From NCBI GenBank assembly GCA_028023455.1, contig JAQFVV010000569.1, positions 62,001-126,000 of the forward strand: 64,000 nt of DNA. Reading direction: 5' to 3'. Source of the stretch: Epiperipatus broadwayi (Eukaryota; Onychophora; Udeonychophora; Euonychophora; Peripatidae). The position numbers were made by a program, and so were the translations under genes. The notes below the pieces were generated by a model. The model was not told where the DNA came from and ran no database searches. It saw only the letters and a list, made by a program, of their open reading frames with translations. Positions 1 to 12,024 of this stretch are shown in pieces. Every line of letters starts with the position of its first letter. The stretch's first letter is position 1.

Positions 1-112
1 TTACTTAAATAGAAAACTATGCATATATACATTTAGCCTGGATTTTCATTCACTTCTTTAACTGAAACACAGGCTTATTATATATATATATATGTGTGTC
101 TATATATGTAAT
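1..112 (+). repeat. R1 repeat, terminal fragment
   Basis: The stretch ending ACTGAAACACAGGCTTATT (61-80) followed by a TA-rich tail matches the end of the R1 units at 113-600 and 3517-3968. Upstream of it the match is lost, so only the unit end is present. It abuts the next unit head to tail, as in a short tandem array cut by the window edge. Confidence 0.5.
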
Positions 113-600
113 ATATAGGGTATATGAGCACAGACTTTCACACAACCCACCGCTCTCCACTCTATCCAATAACACTGATACACTTAAACACATATATGTT
201 GAAAAGATAAATAATCACCTGTATAAGTATTTCATGCTAAACCAGCAATCATCAGTTAGTCCAGAATATCATTTCCACACATATATATACTATAAGTGCT
301 CAAATATATATTAAGATGGACAATCTTCATACTTTAATGGACAGGCTTCAATCTACACCACACTCCAACTTTTCAACCGTCCATCCAATTGAAAATCTGA
401 TAATGGAATGCTCAAAAACACCATGAGGCCGAGATTATTGTCACACCCATGTTGACCTCACACCCATGTTGACCTCAGGTCAATCTGAACCCCACATGTA
501 CAGGACCTAATCCATTTAATGCATATGCAAGGATGGGCAGACATCTCTACAATGTAATAACTGAAACACAAGCTTATTAAATACCTCTGTCTATATATAT
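113..600 (+). repeat. R1 repeat, near-complete unit (~0.49 kb)
   Basis: The unit runs from ATAGGGTATATGAGCACAG to AACACAAGCTTATTAAATACC. It is the approximate reverse complement of 3517-3968. A 17-base stretch, CACACCCATGTTGACCT, is duplicated head to tail at about 442-476 in this copy only. No coding potential and no terminal inverted repeats are visible. It could be a satellite-like or non-autonomous dispersed repeat; the class is not recognised. Confidence 0.7.
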
Positions 601-604
601 AATA

Positions 605-935
605 TATAGGGAATATAAGCACAGACTTTTACACGACCACCACTTTCCACTCGATCCAATAACAATGATACACTTAAACAATATATGTTGAAAAGATAAA
701 TAATCACCATTAAAGTATGAAGATTGTCTATCTTAATATATATCTGAGCACTTAGAGTATATATGTGTGAAGATGATAATCTGGACCAACTGATGATTGC
801 TGGTTTAGCATGAAATACGTATATTGGTGATTTTTTTAAATTTTCATCATATATTGTTTAAGTGTATCAGTATTACTGGATAGAGTGGAGAGTGGTGGGT
901 CATTTGAAAGTCTGTGCTTATATACCCTATATATA
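605..935. repeat. R1 foldback: head-to-head partial copies
   Basis: Bases 605-710 repeat the first ~105 bases of R1 in plus orientation. Bases 711-935 carry the first ~220 bases of R1 in the opposite orientation, so 605-710 and ~835-935 form a long imperfect inverted repeat. The junction at 710/711 joins two different internal points of the unit, indicating rearrangement rather than simple tandem copying. Confidence 0.65.
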
Positions 936-3516
936 TATATATATTGAAGCAGTCGGATCTGAGTTCGATCCTAGCTTCATGACATCTAGCCATAAGCCCA
1001 CTTCAAACCCCAGTACTAACCTTAATTTCCGATGCAATTGGGCTTATAATACATATAAATTCATGAATAATTCTGTCATTAATTTTTTAATAGAGTTGGT
1101 CAATTTGAATGTGAAACTGGTTATTTGGGTACACATTTATGAAATGAGTTATTCTTTGTGGAAATTGGCGTGGATTGAACGTATATATTTCTAAATATTT
1201 AAATATATATAATTGTTTGAAAGTTTCATTGCGTCAGGAATGTTTGATTTTATTTTTAAATAATTTGTTAAAGTTTTAATGATTAAAAGCTACATTCTTT
1301 CCACAAGCTCTCAGATTTTCCCTTTCCAAAAACAATAGTTAAAGTTTTATTAATTAGAAAAAAAAGATAAGGATTTCCTAATTAAAATCATTTTCTGATT
1401 TTAATCATTCATTTTGTAATTAGAAAATGAATTCAAGTTAATGGGTTTGAAAGCCTTATCGAAGGAATGTATCTAAAAACAACCAGTAAATCTAAAAACA
1501 TTGATAATGAAAGAAGCGCTAGCCTGAAGGCATCAGAGGACAGTATATATAGCTCTGAAAAGTTTGGAGAGGGGAGGTCATCTTTGTTGTAGAGAAATGC
1601 AGTAAACTCTGTTTTTTTTTAAATAGTGTTTCGATGATGGTGAAGGGCTAGAACATCAGGAGTCTGGCTATGGTTCCTGAAGCCCTTTGAGAATCTTCAT
1701 TGAAGCTGCTAAATTCTTTCCAGACAAATCATGCTGCCAAAATCAAATAAAATTCTGTTCAAGTAATCAACTAAATGCGTGCCTACATTTTTACCAACTC
1801 GGATGTGTAACCTAAGAAACCAGCCCCAGAAGAAATGGGTAATATATTTCTATAATGAACCTTAAACTTTCTGGCCAGTTCCGAACTTTACTTTACACTC
1901 CCTTTAAGAGGTCTTTTCATTCTATAAATGTAATAATCTCTGTGTAAAATTACTTTTATTTATGCTATTATATCGTAATTCTCTCAACTTCTAGTCTTTA
2001 AATTTAACTTTCCTTTCTCACGATGGCAGTTCATTTATTTTATTATGTATATTTATTGAGTAAATTAATTAATGTTGTTATTTTTAATTATATGCCAATA
2101 ATCCTTTGACTCGATGATCTCCTTCATTTCCTTTGCCTTATACAAGTAATATAAGATTAATTCTGATAGTTAATTCTTGCCCATTAGAACTAGATTTATA
2201 CAGTTGATCAATCATCGAGTCGAAAGAAATTATTAAATGATTGCCATTTTTATCATTGGCTAATAATAAATTATTAGCTCCATTTCTAATCTATGCCACC
2301 GCTATTTCCTCGTTTCACTAATATTTATTTATTTATTCATATAAAATCTTAAAATGTTTTTGCAAAGGGCCGATAAAGGAATCAAATAAATATATTCTCA
2401 TTCAACTTGGTTATTTTCTATTAAGTTTCAGGAAGGGCACAATGATTGGGGCATAATTAATATGATTTACAAATACTTTAAAATAATGTTAATTAAAAGC
2501 TCGTTTGACTTTAATCCATTTGATCAAGTCATCATGTAGAGCATTCTATTATAGAGGGAAAAAGCACTTCCCCCCCACTTATATTATATTTGGAACACCA
2601 AAGGCTCGTGGTTATGACTCGGCCTGACTTTCCCATGTTCACGTCTACTTAAAGGCATAAGACTTGTCATATGCAAGCTGCCATACTACTTTTAAATCAC
2701 TGACCAGCTATTATCTTTCATGTTCATTTTACTTTATAGCTCATAAGTCATCAGCACCGTTACCTCTCTGTTCCAGTAAAGCCCGCTCTGATGCTCATAA
2801 TTCGTGATGAAGTGATTTCAATTAAAGTCAAACAAATTCTCTGTTATATCTCAAAATAAGTTTTTTAATAAAGATTAAAGTTATGCCCTAAATATGTATC
2901 TTGCTCTTCGTGAATGGATTTGCGAATGTGAAAATAAATATCACATTCTTTTGTATTAAATTAGAGTAATAATTCCCTTTACTAATGAATACCTTTATCT
3001 GCCTTTATTTTCTTGTCAGGGACATAGTCATAGAATTGCAATATTGCGGACTACTCATTGGCATATAATAAGGACTGCCACTCTTATCATAATCATAAAC
3101 TTTGTTTAAGGACTAGAATTAATTCATATAATCATTATTTAAAATTCAAACAAAATAAACTATTATTATTAAATATTTTCTAAACACACTTGGTTTCTTA
3201 ATTATCTTATTCAATAATTATTTTTAATGTTAATGCTCACTGTCTGTGTTGGCAGCCTGAACATATACATATGATTCGATTTAAAAGTATCTTAAGTTAA
3301 TTAATTATCCAATATTAGTGTCAGTTCAGGGGTCTTTAATCTTCACCAACCATTGAGCTAGTTTCTTGGCGCATAGCACTGTGCCATCAATTTAGATTTT
3401 TACTAATCTGAGCTGTTGAGTTGGGTTTGAATTCAGTTTGATTCAGCTGAGATTGGATTTGACTTGCGTTCAGGTGGTGGTGTTTTTTTTTGACCAGTGC
3501 AATATATATTTATATA
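936..3516. other. AT-rich intergenic DNA, no gene seen
   Basis: No reading frame with recognisable domains occurs here. Small features only: a TA tract (~937-951), a tRNA T-arm-like string around 970-986 (too isolated to call a tRNA or SINE), and an inverted pair GACTCGATGAT (about 2108) and ATCATCGAGTC (about 2212) enclosing a ~93-base loop. The open frame at 862-1194 begins inside R1 sequence and shows no protein-like composition. Confidence 0.6.
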
Positions 3517-3968
3517 GAGAGAGGTATTTAATAAGCCTGTGTTTCAGTTATTACATTGTAGAGATGTCTGGTCATCCTTTCATATGCATTAAATGGATTA
3601 TGTCCTGTACATGTGGGGTTCAGATTGACCTTAGGTCAACATGGGTGTGACAATAATCTCAGCCTCAGGGTGGTCTTTGAGCATTCCATTATCAGATTTT
3701 CAATTAGATGGACGGTTGAAGAGTTGGAGTAGATTGAAGCCTGTCCATTAAAGTATGAATATTGTCTATCTTAATATATATCTGAGCACTTACAGTATAT
3801 ATGTGTGGAGATGATAGTCTGGACCAACTGATGTTTGCTGATTGAGCATGAAATATGTATATTGGTGATTATTTATTTTTTCAACATATATGTGTTTAAA
3901 TGTATCAGCATTATTGGATAGAGTGGAGAGTGGTGGGTTGTGTGAAAGTCTATGCTCATATACCCTAT
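3517..3968 (-). repeat. R1 repeat, inverted full unit
   Basis: Reverse complement of the 113-600 unit, from AGAGGTATTTAATAAGCC to the end at TATACCCTAT. It has a single CACCCATGTTGACC element where the 113-600 copy has two. Unlike the first group it stands alone, followed by unrelated AT-rich sequence. Confidence 0.7.
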
Positions 3969-4605
3969 AAATTTACTTTTTTATTGAAATTTAATTTTTA
4001 TAAAAAAAAACAACAACTATCTTATTCACAGGAAAAATATTGAAGCAGACAACTAAAATATTTTTATCCAGTCATATATTGTGTTCCTAGGTTATTTTAC
4101 TTTTGATTTGAACAACAAAAAGCATTGATAATTTTTGTGAATATTTATTATGATTGATAAGCAGTAATATTTGAGAATGATAATGACAATATTTGTAAAG
4201 CCCCAGGGAAAATAAAATGCCACATGGGGATAAAAGAACAAATCAACTCCATTATTTTTAGTTTAACATGTATGCATAAACGCAAAAATAATAATTAATA
4301 AATAAAATACAAGAGCATAACTTTATAACATGCATGGTACAAATTTCATTTATGTAAATTTTCTATTTAAAATAATATGTTTGATAAATTCTACTCGAAA
4401 TCTTTTTTCCTCTACTGCTAGTCCAGATTTACATAGATGTATTCTGATATGTATGCTTCAGTAAATGCACTGGGAAAAATAAAATTATCTGATTCATACA
4501 TCATTTACATTACATGACAAAACTGAAGTATTTTATTATAATTTATATATTTATTCTTTTTTAACTCTATATTGCAGTAAACTAATGACAATAAGGATAA
4601 CATAT
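3969..4605. other. AT-rich flank of the L1 element
   Basis: No gene or repeat recognised. It ends with ...AACATAT immediately before the TG that starts the L1 LTR; the last four bases (ATAT) recur just after the other end of L1 at 20854. Confidence 0.5.
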
Positions 4606-7600
4606 TGTAACAGTCAAGTTTGTACATTCGTGTAACAGAATTCACAATCCAAGCAAAAGAGACCGAAGCTGACCAGACTAGGACTGTAACATCCCGAGTC
4701 CGACCGCACTTCAACTCGTAAGCCAGGATTCCAAGACTCAAGACCCTATGAATGACCACCTTGAAATTACATGTAGTATACCTCTTTCCACATGGCCGAC
4801 ATAGGTCATGGAGAAGCAATAAGACTCTGATGAATAAAAGAAAGGTTCTTAATTGACTAAAATATCACTAAATTTAATTTAACCTAATGCATAGTTTTCA
4901 CATATATAGACTATAAATAGTAATTAGAATTGGATTGAATTAGATCAATAATGAAACAGAGAACGAAATACATTAAATTAATTATATATTTATTTACAAT
5001 TGGCATGAAATTGATCAGTTTTACACATTTCAGCGTCGAATGTACAAACATTTGATAATTCAAAATCACTTTACATAAGTAATCATTAAATTTCATAGAT
5101 GAGTTTAACATGTGCCCATCCTAGGAATTGTTTACAATTGATACATAATTAATCACTACGTTATGTCTATAAATCTCGACAAGCCAAATCCTATTACATT
5201 TGTGGCTGGAAGATACATAATTATATCGAACTTTGATCATGAATTTATTTACTAAAATATACAATATAATTTAATAAAGAGCGCATAAACCAGCTCAAGT
5301 AATGATCGATCGAACATGGCTTTCGAGAGAAAATTTCAGAATGCTGAAAGCGTTATATAAAGGTGGGAGAGTTGGCTGCATAAGATTTTACCAATGCGCT
5401 ATGGTGCAGGTAAACAATAATACGAAAAGTCGCTTTGTGGATGTATGAAATAACTTCAGGGTTCTTGCGACAAATGCCGGTACCCTGTAACCGATCTCAA
5501 TGCTGCGTGAAAAAGAACATTTTGTTCAGGAATAGCGGGGGTCTTACGTGCTAACCTGGCCTTGGCTCAGGCTTCGCTACTGCTCTACCCTATAAGAGAA
5601 GATGTGCTGGCAATGCCGTGGCTCCATCTTGAGATACGTATATTACGTATAGCAGCAAAATGAGAATATTTTTATAAAATAATATATCACATCCGCCAAG
5701 CAAAGAATAGTATATTTCATACTATGAAATACGAGTTAATAGCATATTAGCTTTATCAAATTGGGACCAACTCTCGCGTAGCCTGATAATAAATGTCTAT
5801 GCTACTAAAGGGAATATTATTACATCTGTACTTTGACATGTTCGATTTATTAAGTTACTTATAGATAATAAATATTTAAGGAGGAAAAGTATATTTTTAT
5901 GGACTTAAGAATTTAAATGTCAAATATACTTATATGATCAAGGCTAAATTTAATTCTAAATAAACTTATCAAGTTAAGTTTTTTAAATGGTTGATTATAA
6001 AAGAGCCACATTTCACATATTAAATCATTTAAATAATAAAAAAAAATAGGATTTCGAAACAGCGTAGAAAGTTGATGCTACAAATAAATTGCACGAAGAT
6101 TTTCAAATAATATATTCTTAAAAAGATGAAATTAAGTGCCACTGTTTCGAAATATTGGCATATAAAATATAATAAGCATTTAAAATAAGCAAAGAAATAT
6201 AGACACAACCGCAGTGATATAACTTTAAATTAGACGCTTATAATGTACTTTAAATGAAAGGAAAATATAAATAAGTCAGATTATTTAAACTTTAACACAT
6301 TAAATTTTGGTAGCAAGTGACATATTTAAAATATTAAATGGATTTTAAGTTTTGATTACATTTTAGCTTTATCATTATTTTAAAAAAAAAGTTAGCTAAC
6401 TTATATAGATATTATTTACATTTACACAGAATTACACAGAATTACCCAAAGCTCTGTGGTTGGAAAAATAAAACGGTACCGGTATTTTATCTGGACTGCA
6501 AATTCTTGCTGTAGGTTTGGTTTAGTTTGACTGGGCAGCATCATCTTTCCCATTATGTTAGGCTCATCTCTTCTATCGGCATGATGGTGGTTTAGGCATT
6601 TCGACGAGAGAAACCCCGTTCTTTCGCGGAGTAACAGCAACAAGATGCCCGCTTTTAGCCGGACATGTTAAACTTTAACAATTGTGAAACTGGCTGCAAT
6701 TCTCACTAACAATATGGCTGTCTATCCCTAACAATATGGCTCTCTCTCTCTAACAATATGGCTCTCTCGTTAAAAATACAGAGTATTTATCTGTTTTCCT
6801 TATCGGAATCTTCCGCCTCAAGACTCACTAAACTCAGGAATTTAATTAAATATTTTTCAATTTATAATCCAGATCTTAGATAAGTTATGTTAGAAACATT
6901 CCATAAGCTATTATTATAATTAAGATTTTTCGTTGCAAACAATTGTCCAATTTAGATTTTAAAATAACTTACTCTTATCTAAGGAGATTTTAATTAGTAA
7001 ATTTTGAACTAGTTTTTCTTTTTACGAATTCCAGGTGTGGTCATTAATGACACTTGTTTACAATCAAAAATCTTTTAATTACTTGACCAGCTTTTATTTT
7101 TAATCTTACATATAATAGAAACTCTTTCTATTTAAAAACAACTTTTTAACATTTTTTTTAAAACGAAAACATTTTTAACATATTTATTAAAATAATTTAC
7201 AAACATTTTGATATAGATTTAAATATATTTTCGAGAAACTTTTCCCTGAAATTTATTTAAAACAAGAAATCTTTTAACAATTTTTAAACATATTCAATAT
7301 TATTTTTAGATAATGGCTTTTACATATTTTAAATCATGTTCTTCTATATAGCACAGATTATATATCCACATACGAAATTACAATATTAAACAACAAAATT
7401 AATAATTTACTCTTAACTTAAATAATATAATAAACATTTTTAGAAATATTAAATAACTTTAGGATGCTATAATTTTACTAATCCTATCTAATTATAGCGT
7501 TGGTTCGCACGTAAATATATAAATACTGTTTATACAGACATGAACAAATTTTATATTTATTAACATTTAAATAGGTTCGAACTTAGCACAGATGAGAGTG

Positions 7601-7650
7601 TCATTAGGTTTGATGGTGAAACGATAGGGGCTTGGAAAGTTATTGTTTCA
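4606..7650 (-). repeat. L1 LTR, copy 1 (3' LTR in element orientation)
   Basis: About 3,045 bp and collinear with 17833-20853 throughout, with scattered substitutions and small indels. It begins TGTAACAGTC and ends TTGTTTCA on the plus strand. Short open frames on its minus strand (4505-4819, 4911-5111) recur in the third LTR only because the LTRs are copies; they lack protein signatures. It carries a ~23 bp minisatellite near 6707-6770. Confidence 0.75.
6707..6770 (+). repeat. Minisatellite in L1 LTR 1, 3 units
   Basis: Three units of AACAATATGGCTCTCT plus a pyrimidine spacer. The same site has four units in LTR 2 (13912-13998) and one in LTR 3 (about 19946-19968). Confidence 0.75.
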
Positions 7651-8081
7651 TATCCGAATACTTGGGACAAAAAAATAACAAAAAAAAAGGAATTTACTTA
7701 CAGTTGGCTATTAAATAATTTGATACGCTTTTTTTTTTTTTTTTTTTACTCATAATATTAAATCAATTAAGCTACCACATAGAGATGAAAACATATAAAC
7801 CCAATTGCCTGCTACATTCTATACCAAGGAATTTCATACATATTAGACAATCAATTATTACAAAAAAAAAAAAATACGACTAACTTAAAAGTCTAAAAGC
7901 AAACCACACAAAATAGAATATTGTCAAATATTTACATTAAACAAACTTTTATATTCTACTGGATATACGTTAATTAATATACAATGGGGATGTTAATTTT
8001 TTATATATATAATAATAATAATTTATAAACTATATAATGATAAGGAAAGGCAGATCGTAACAAATATATACATATTTTTAT

Positions 8082-9323
8082 CTAAATAGGATCTGGTGGT
8101 ACATTAAGTAACTCCTCTTTATCTGCCTTAAAACAGCACCCGAATATAATGTCATCCTCTTCATCTGATGTCCATTCATATCCCTCATATTCATCTTCCC
8201 ATCTCACAGGCGGTCATGCCGGATGCATTTCTAGACTGTGTGGAAACTCACTTCCACTGTATGGAACTTCCTTATCCGATCTATGTAATTCTACTCCATA
8301 GCTAGAGAAATACTTTGGGTGCTTTCCAGATCTGTTATTCCCAAATAGTAGGGTTTGAACCCGTTCTTTCTCTCTCCCTCTGTTCTTTCCCTGGCGAACC
8401 TCTGCGGTTGTCTCCTGCCTTCTCTCTGTCCATATTTTCTTCCTACTTGGGTATGGATCCTTTCTTTTCCTTTTCTTCTTGTTCTTTACAGTACTCTTCG
8501 ATTCGTACTTCCCATACAGTCCACCTATTCACCAGAACTCTCTATCCAACTCTGTTCTGTCCTGCTGGAGCTCCCGCTTTCTATCTTCTACTATCGCCTC
8601 AATATCCACACATTTAGATTCTTTATTCTCAGTCTCTACTATATTCTCCAGCGTGTCCTTGCTATCCCATGTTTCCAATTCGGTCTTCTTCAAAAGGAAA
8701 TGGCAACTTTCATCATCCCCTTCATTAATCTCTGGCTTGCTCCTTTTGTCCAGCTCAGTTTTCCTCAACTCTTCCTTTTCCACTGGTTTTAACTCTTCTT
8801 TTACTAATACTATTATATCAATTTTAATATTTTCTTCTTTTAGCATTGTGCTATCAGACTTTACTTCTTCTCCCTGATCTGACACTAACTCTATCTCATC
8901 CTCTACAGTATTCTGCATTTCCTTGCCATTTTCATCCTGTGCTTTTTCTATCTTCTCTGCGAGTTTTACTGGAATCTCCTCACTTTTTAGCTGGCATCCC
9001 TGCAGGATTTTACACAGTTTTTCTTCTAAGTCTTTTCTAATCTCACCTATCCCTTTCTCACAATGCCTGCCCAAAGCTTCAAAATGTTGTTCCATTTTTA
9101 GATTATTTCTATAATCTCTCTCTTCTGCATCCTGTCTAATTTGCTTTAATAGTGACTCCATCATTGAGTTCATATTCCAGCATTCTTTCTTACTTTCTTC
9201 TATAGGTCTCTGTTCAGTTACCGTGGTGTCTGACTTTTCTGACATGACCACGCTTTGATGTATTGATGCCTTGTCCCTAATCTGGCTTGCTACTTCCCTT
9301 TCTTCCTCCGTACTACTGTCCAT
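8082..9323 (-). pseudogene. L1 gag-like coiled-coil protein, copy 1 (interrupted)
   Basis: The frame opens at 9323 with MDSSTEEEREVASQ and runs 264 codons to a TAG at 8529-8531. The same frame then continues without a further stop for roughly 90 codons, through a Lys/Arg-rich block (KKKRKRKDP) and then a segment starting GNNRSGKHPKYFS, with another stop before the final acidic stretch ending LLNVPPDPI at 8082. The protein is highly charged (Glu, Lys), with heptad-like helical composition and no zinc knuckle. Copy 2 reads through the first stop (EFWEISG versus EFW-stop). I infer a Gag-like structural protein from position, coiled-coil character and N-terminal similarity to the L2 ORF1 protein. 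It could also be a non-Gag accessory protein. The plus-strand open frames across 8315-9114 are antisense shadows. Confidence 0.6.
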
Positions 9324-9379
9324 TTTACTATACGTTTTAATATACTAACAACAAAAAAATTTTTTCTCTTTTTACTGGC

Positions 9380-9661
9380 TCAATTCGTTTTTACTAAAGT
9401 TTCTTGTTTTTTGTTTGCTTTACTAACTCGGCTAATTGCTGTATACTCCACAAAGAAAATGATCTGTCTCCTACTCATCTCAACACCTATGCCTAACTCT
9501 ATTAATACACCTAACTTCTCGCTATACATTCGCTTGATGCCCACCCAACATTTAACTAACAGTGAAATAAATTTAATATATATAACAACAAAAATTATAA
9601 AATGCAACTCACCCTTGGTCTCTTGCAGCTGTTTTTCTTTTTTAAATTTTCCACGGTTCAT
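9380..9661 (-). CDS. Short conserved ORF upstream of L1 gag-like gene, copy 1
   Basis: 93 codons beginning MNRGKFKKEKQLQETKGE; the first ~73 codons are nearly identical in internal copy 2 (17049-16822). The start is very basic; the rest has a hydrophobic stretch (FIIFVVIYIKFISLLV). Just after the QETK codons the sequence reads AAGG|GTGAGT (GTGAGT is the complement of 9607-9612), an excellent splice-donor match, and a pyrimidine-rich TTGTTAG acceptor-like site precedes the gag ATG. It may therefore be a 5' leader exon plus intron and not a translated protein. Function unknown. Confidence 0.3.
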   Translation of the reverse strand: MNRGKFKKEKQLQETKGELHFIIFVVIYIKFISLLVKCWVGIKRMYSEKLGVLIELGIGVEMSRRQIIFFVEYTAISRVSKANKKQETLVKTN

Positions 9662-10187
9662 GGTTATACTTTAATTTACACATCTGTGCTAGTTTCGAAC
9701 CTTTAAGATTTGATTTGACCTTACATTTATTTCCTTCTCTTTCTCGTTCAATCCAATTCATAAAACATAAAACAAATAATAGACCCCCCTTTTTCTCTCT
9801 TTACTCCTGATGACAAAATTTATGTGAGAATGATTTGACATTTATTCAAATCATCCTCGGGCACCAGTCACAGTGAGCAAGAAAGTTTACACAACATATA
9901 TTAGAAATCCCCTTAAAAATTCTACTATGCATCTATATAAATACTTTTTACATAATAAAATAATAATCTATTCAGAGTATGGAATTAATTGACGTTCAAA
10001 CTCAGGAAAAAATCTATACATATACATTATTTTGGAAAACGAAAAAAAATTAATTCAAAATCATTAATTTTAAACAAAAGAATTTTATCTTTATACTCAA
10101 TCTCCTCAGGAGTAAAAATAAGTTACTACAAACCCGGGGAAAAATACTACATATATTATTCATTATTATTTATAATGGAAGGCAAAA

Positions 10188-12024
10188 CCATATTCGAATA
10201 TGTGTATTCAAATCACCGGCCTCTTAGGCAGAGAAGAACATACTCGGAGAGTATGTATGCCCAAACGATAGCTATAAAGTATATAACTAACGTTACATTT
10301 CCAGGACATAACTTCTTCTCTACTGTTAGGTTCAACACCAAGTTCAAAGCACTTTTTTTGTTTGTGTATAAACACGGGCACCGGCTGCGTATTCTAAAAG
10401 AATAGACAACGCACTTTGAATAGTGGCAACTAACCCAACGCCTAAATCCACGACTAGCTCAGTTGTTTGTAATCACTAATAGATTATACTTAATTAGTGG
10501 TTAAAAGACTTGATAAAGAATTTGTTAAAAAGAATTTATAAAAAGAATTGTAAAAGAATTGATAATTGATAAAAAGAATTGACCGACAAATAAAGTTTAA
10601 TTTTAAAGATAATTTATTAACTAACATTTATTTACTAAATTTAAACATTCAAATAAAACACATGCATATTTTAAATTAACATTTCTAAATAGTTTAAACA
10701 TTCCTATAGATTTAATAACAAAACATTCTAATTTAACTAATAAATATTGATATAATGAGAACGCACATATTATCTCATGCACACACATAATAATGATAAT
10801 AAAGGACTACATAGCATTTGAAATTTAATCACACACATATCAATAGTTCATTTATGTATGATATTGAGTTCATATAATTAGACTCTTGGAGGATTCGCAC
10901 GAATTAATGAAATGCAATGGCTATTACAGTATAAATGAAAATAAGCAAATGTTTTACCTAGGATTTTGAATGTTGGTGTAGAATTTTGTTTTTTTGGAGG
11001 CTGCTTTCAGTGAGGATATTTCCATTACCAGCCGGCTGGGACGTTTCCTTCTGAGTTTCCTGATTTTCACGATTATTGCTATCGGAGACAAATGGATACT
11101 GATGGAGATTTTCTAAGATGTTAAGCTGACATTATTTCACGGGCAGATCTGCTGTTTTCTCGGACATCTGGGCTGGAGGTGAACGTGCGTTCCAAAACTT
11201 TCTCAGCACTGCATTTTGTTTCTTAGCTGACTCAATTAATTTCCGAACTGCACTCTCTCAATAACTTTGTGAACTGATTGTCTCAACTCAATTAATTTGT
11301 GGAACGAATTACTGTCCGATAAAAAAAAAGTCTATTTATATGAACTCGATATCATACATAAATGAACTATTGATATGTGTGTGATTAAATTTCAAATGCT
11401 ATGTAGTCCTTTATTATCATTATTATGTGTGTGCATGAGATAATATGTGCGTGGTCATTATATCAATATTTATTAGTTAAATTAGAATGTTTTGTTATTA
11501 AATCTATAGGAATGTTTAAACTATTTAGAAATGTTAATTTAAAATATGCGAGTGTTTTATTAGAATGTTTAAATTTAGTAAATAAATGTTAGTTAATAAA
11601 TTATCTTTAAAATTAAACTTTATTTGTCGGTCAATTCTTTTTATCAATTATCAATTCTTTTACAATTCTTTTTATAAATTCTTTTTAACAAATTCTTTAT
11701 CAAGTCTTTTAACCACTAATTAAGTATAATCTATTAGTGATTACAAACCACTGAGCTAGTCATGGATTTAGGCATTGGGTTAGTTGCCACTATTCAAAGT
11801 GCATTGTCTATTCTTTTAGAATAAGCAGCTGGCACCCATGTTTATACACAAACAAAAAAAGTGCTTTGAACTTGGTGTTAAACTCAACAGTCAAGAAGAA
11901 GTTATGTCCTGCAAATGTAAGTTAGTTATATACTTTATAGCTATTGTTTGGGCATACATACTCTCCGAGTATGTTCTTCTCTGCCTAAGGGGCCGGTGAT
12001 TCGAATACACATATTCGAATATGG
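10188..12024. mobile_element. 1.84 kb foldback element with ~690 bp terminal inverted repeats
   Basis: Bases 10188-10878 and 11335-12024 are near-perfect reverse complements, separated by a ~456 bp unique spacer. Each end starts with the palindrome CATATTCGAATATG (10189-10202 on the left). No transposase frame is visible, so it would be a non-autonomous foldback or MITE-like DNA element, or a locally formed inverted duplication. No target duplication is seen. The left side joins L1 internal sequence (equivalent to ~17575) and the right side joins LTR sequence ~195 bases inside the LTR (equivalent to ~18030), so ~456 bp of L1 is missing at this junction. The open frame at 9989-10405 crosses the left boundary and is not a gene. 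Confidence 0.7.
10879..11334. other. Unique spacer of the foldback element
   Basis: About 456 bp of moderate GC between the two long inverted repeats. I see no reading frame or known motif. A short internal repetition of CTCAATTAATTT occurs near 11230 and 11288. Confidence 0.4.

Larger units (their letters stand above)
7651..10187 (-). mobile_element. L1 internal region, copy 1
   Basis: Reading on the minus strand: leader remnants, a short conserved ORF (9661-9380), the gag-like pseudogene (9323-8082), then the 3' non-coding part up to the LTR. Bases ~7651-7858 next to the LTR are absent from internal copy 2, where the LTR joins directly to TATTACAAAAAAAA. They include a long T tract (~7731-7747) and may be an insertion. 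The leader is cut off at 10188 by an inverted-repeat element, so the primer-binding site of this copy is lost. Confidence 0.6.

Noticed and set aside
965-990. tRNA/SINE-like string GAGTTCGATCCTAG
   Set aside because: A lone B-box-like match without A box, acceptor stem or repeated copies in the window.
4505-5111. Minus-strand frames of 104 and 66 codons, recurring at 17786-18338
   Set aside because: They recur only because the L1 LTRs are copies; reading crosses the LTR edge and has no protein signature.
8315-9114. Plus-strand frames of 63-145 codons (also 15694-16496)
   Set aside because: Antisense to the L1 gag-like gene; Ser/Phe-rich because the sense strand is Glu/Lys-rich.
9989-10405. 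138-codon frame MTFKLRKK...
   Set aside because: Spans the junction between L1 leader and the foldback element; not conserved at 17419-17658.
10449-10475. ACTAGCTCAGTTG, tRNA A-box-like, in the foldback arm
   Set aside because: No B box at the right distance and no cloverleaf; too short.
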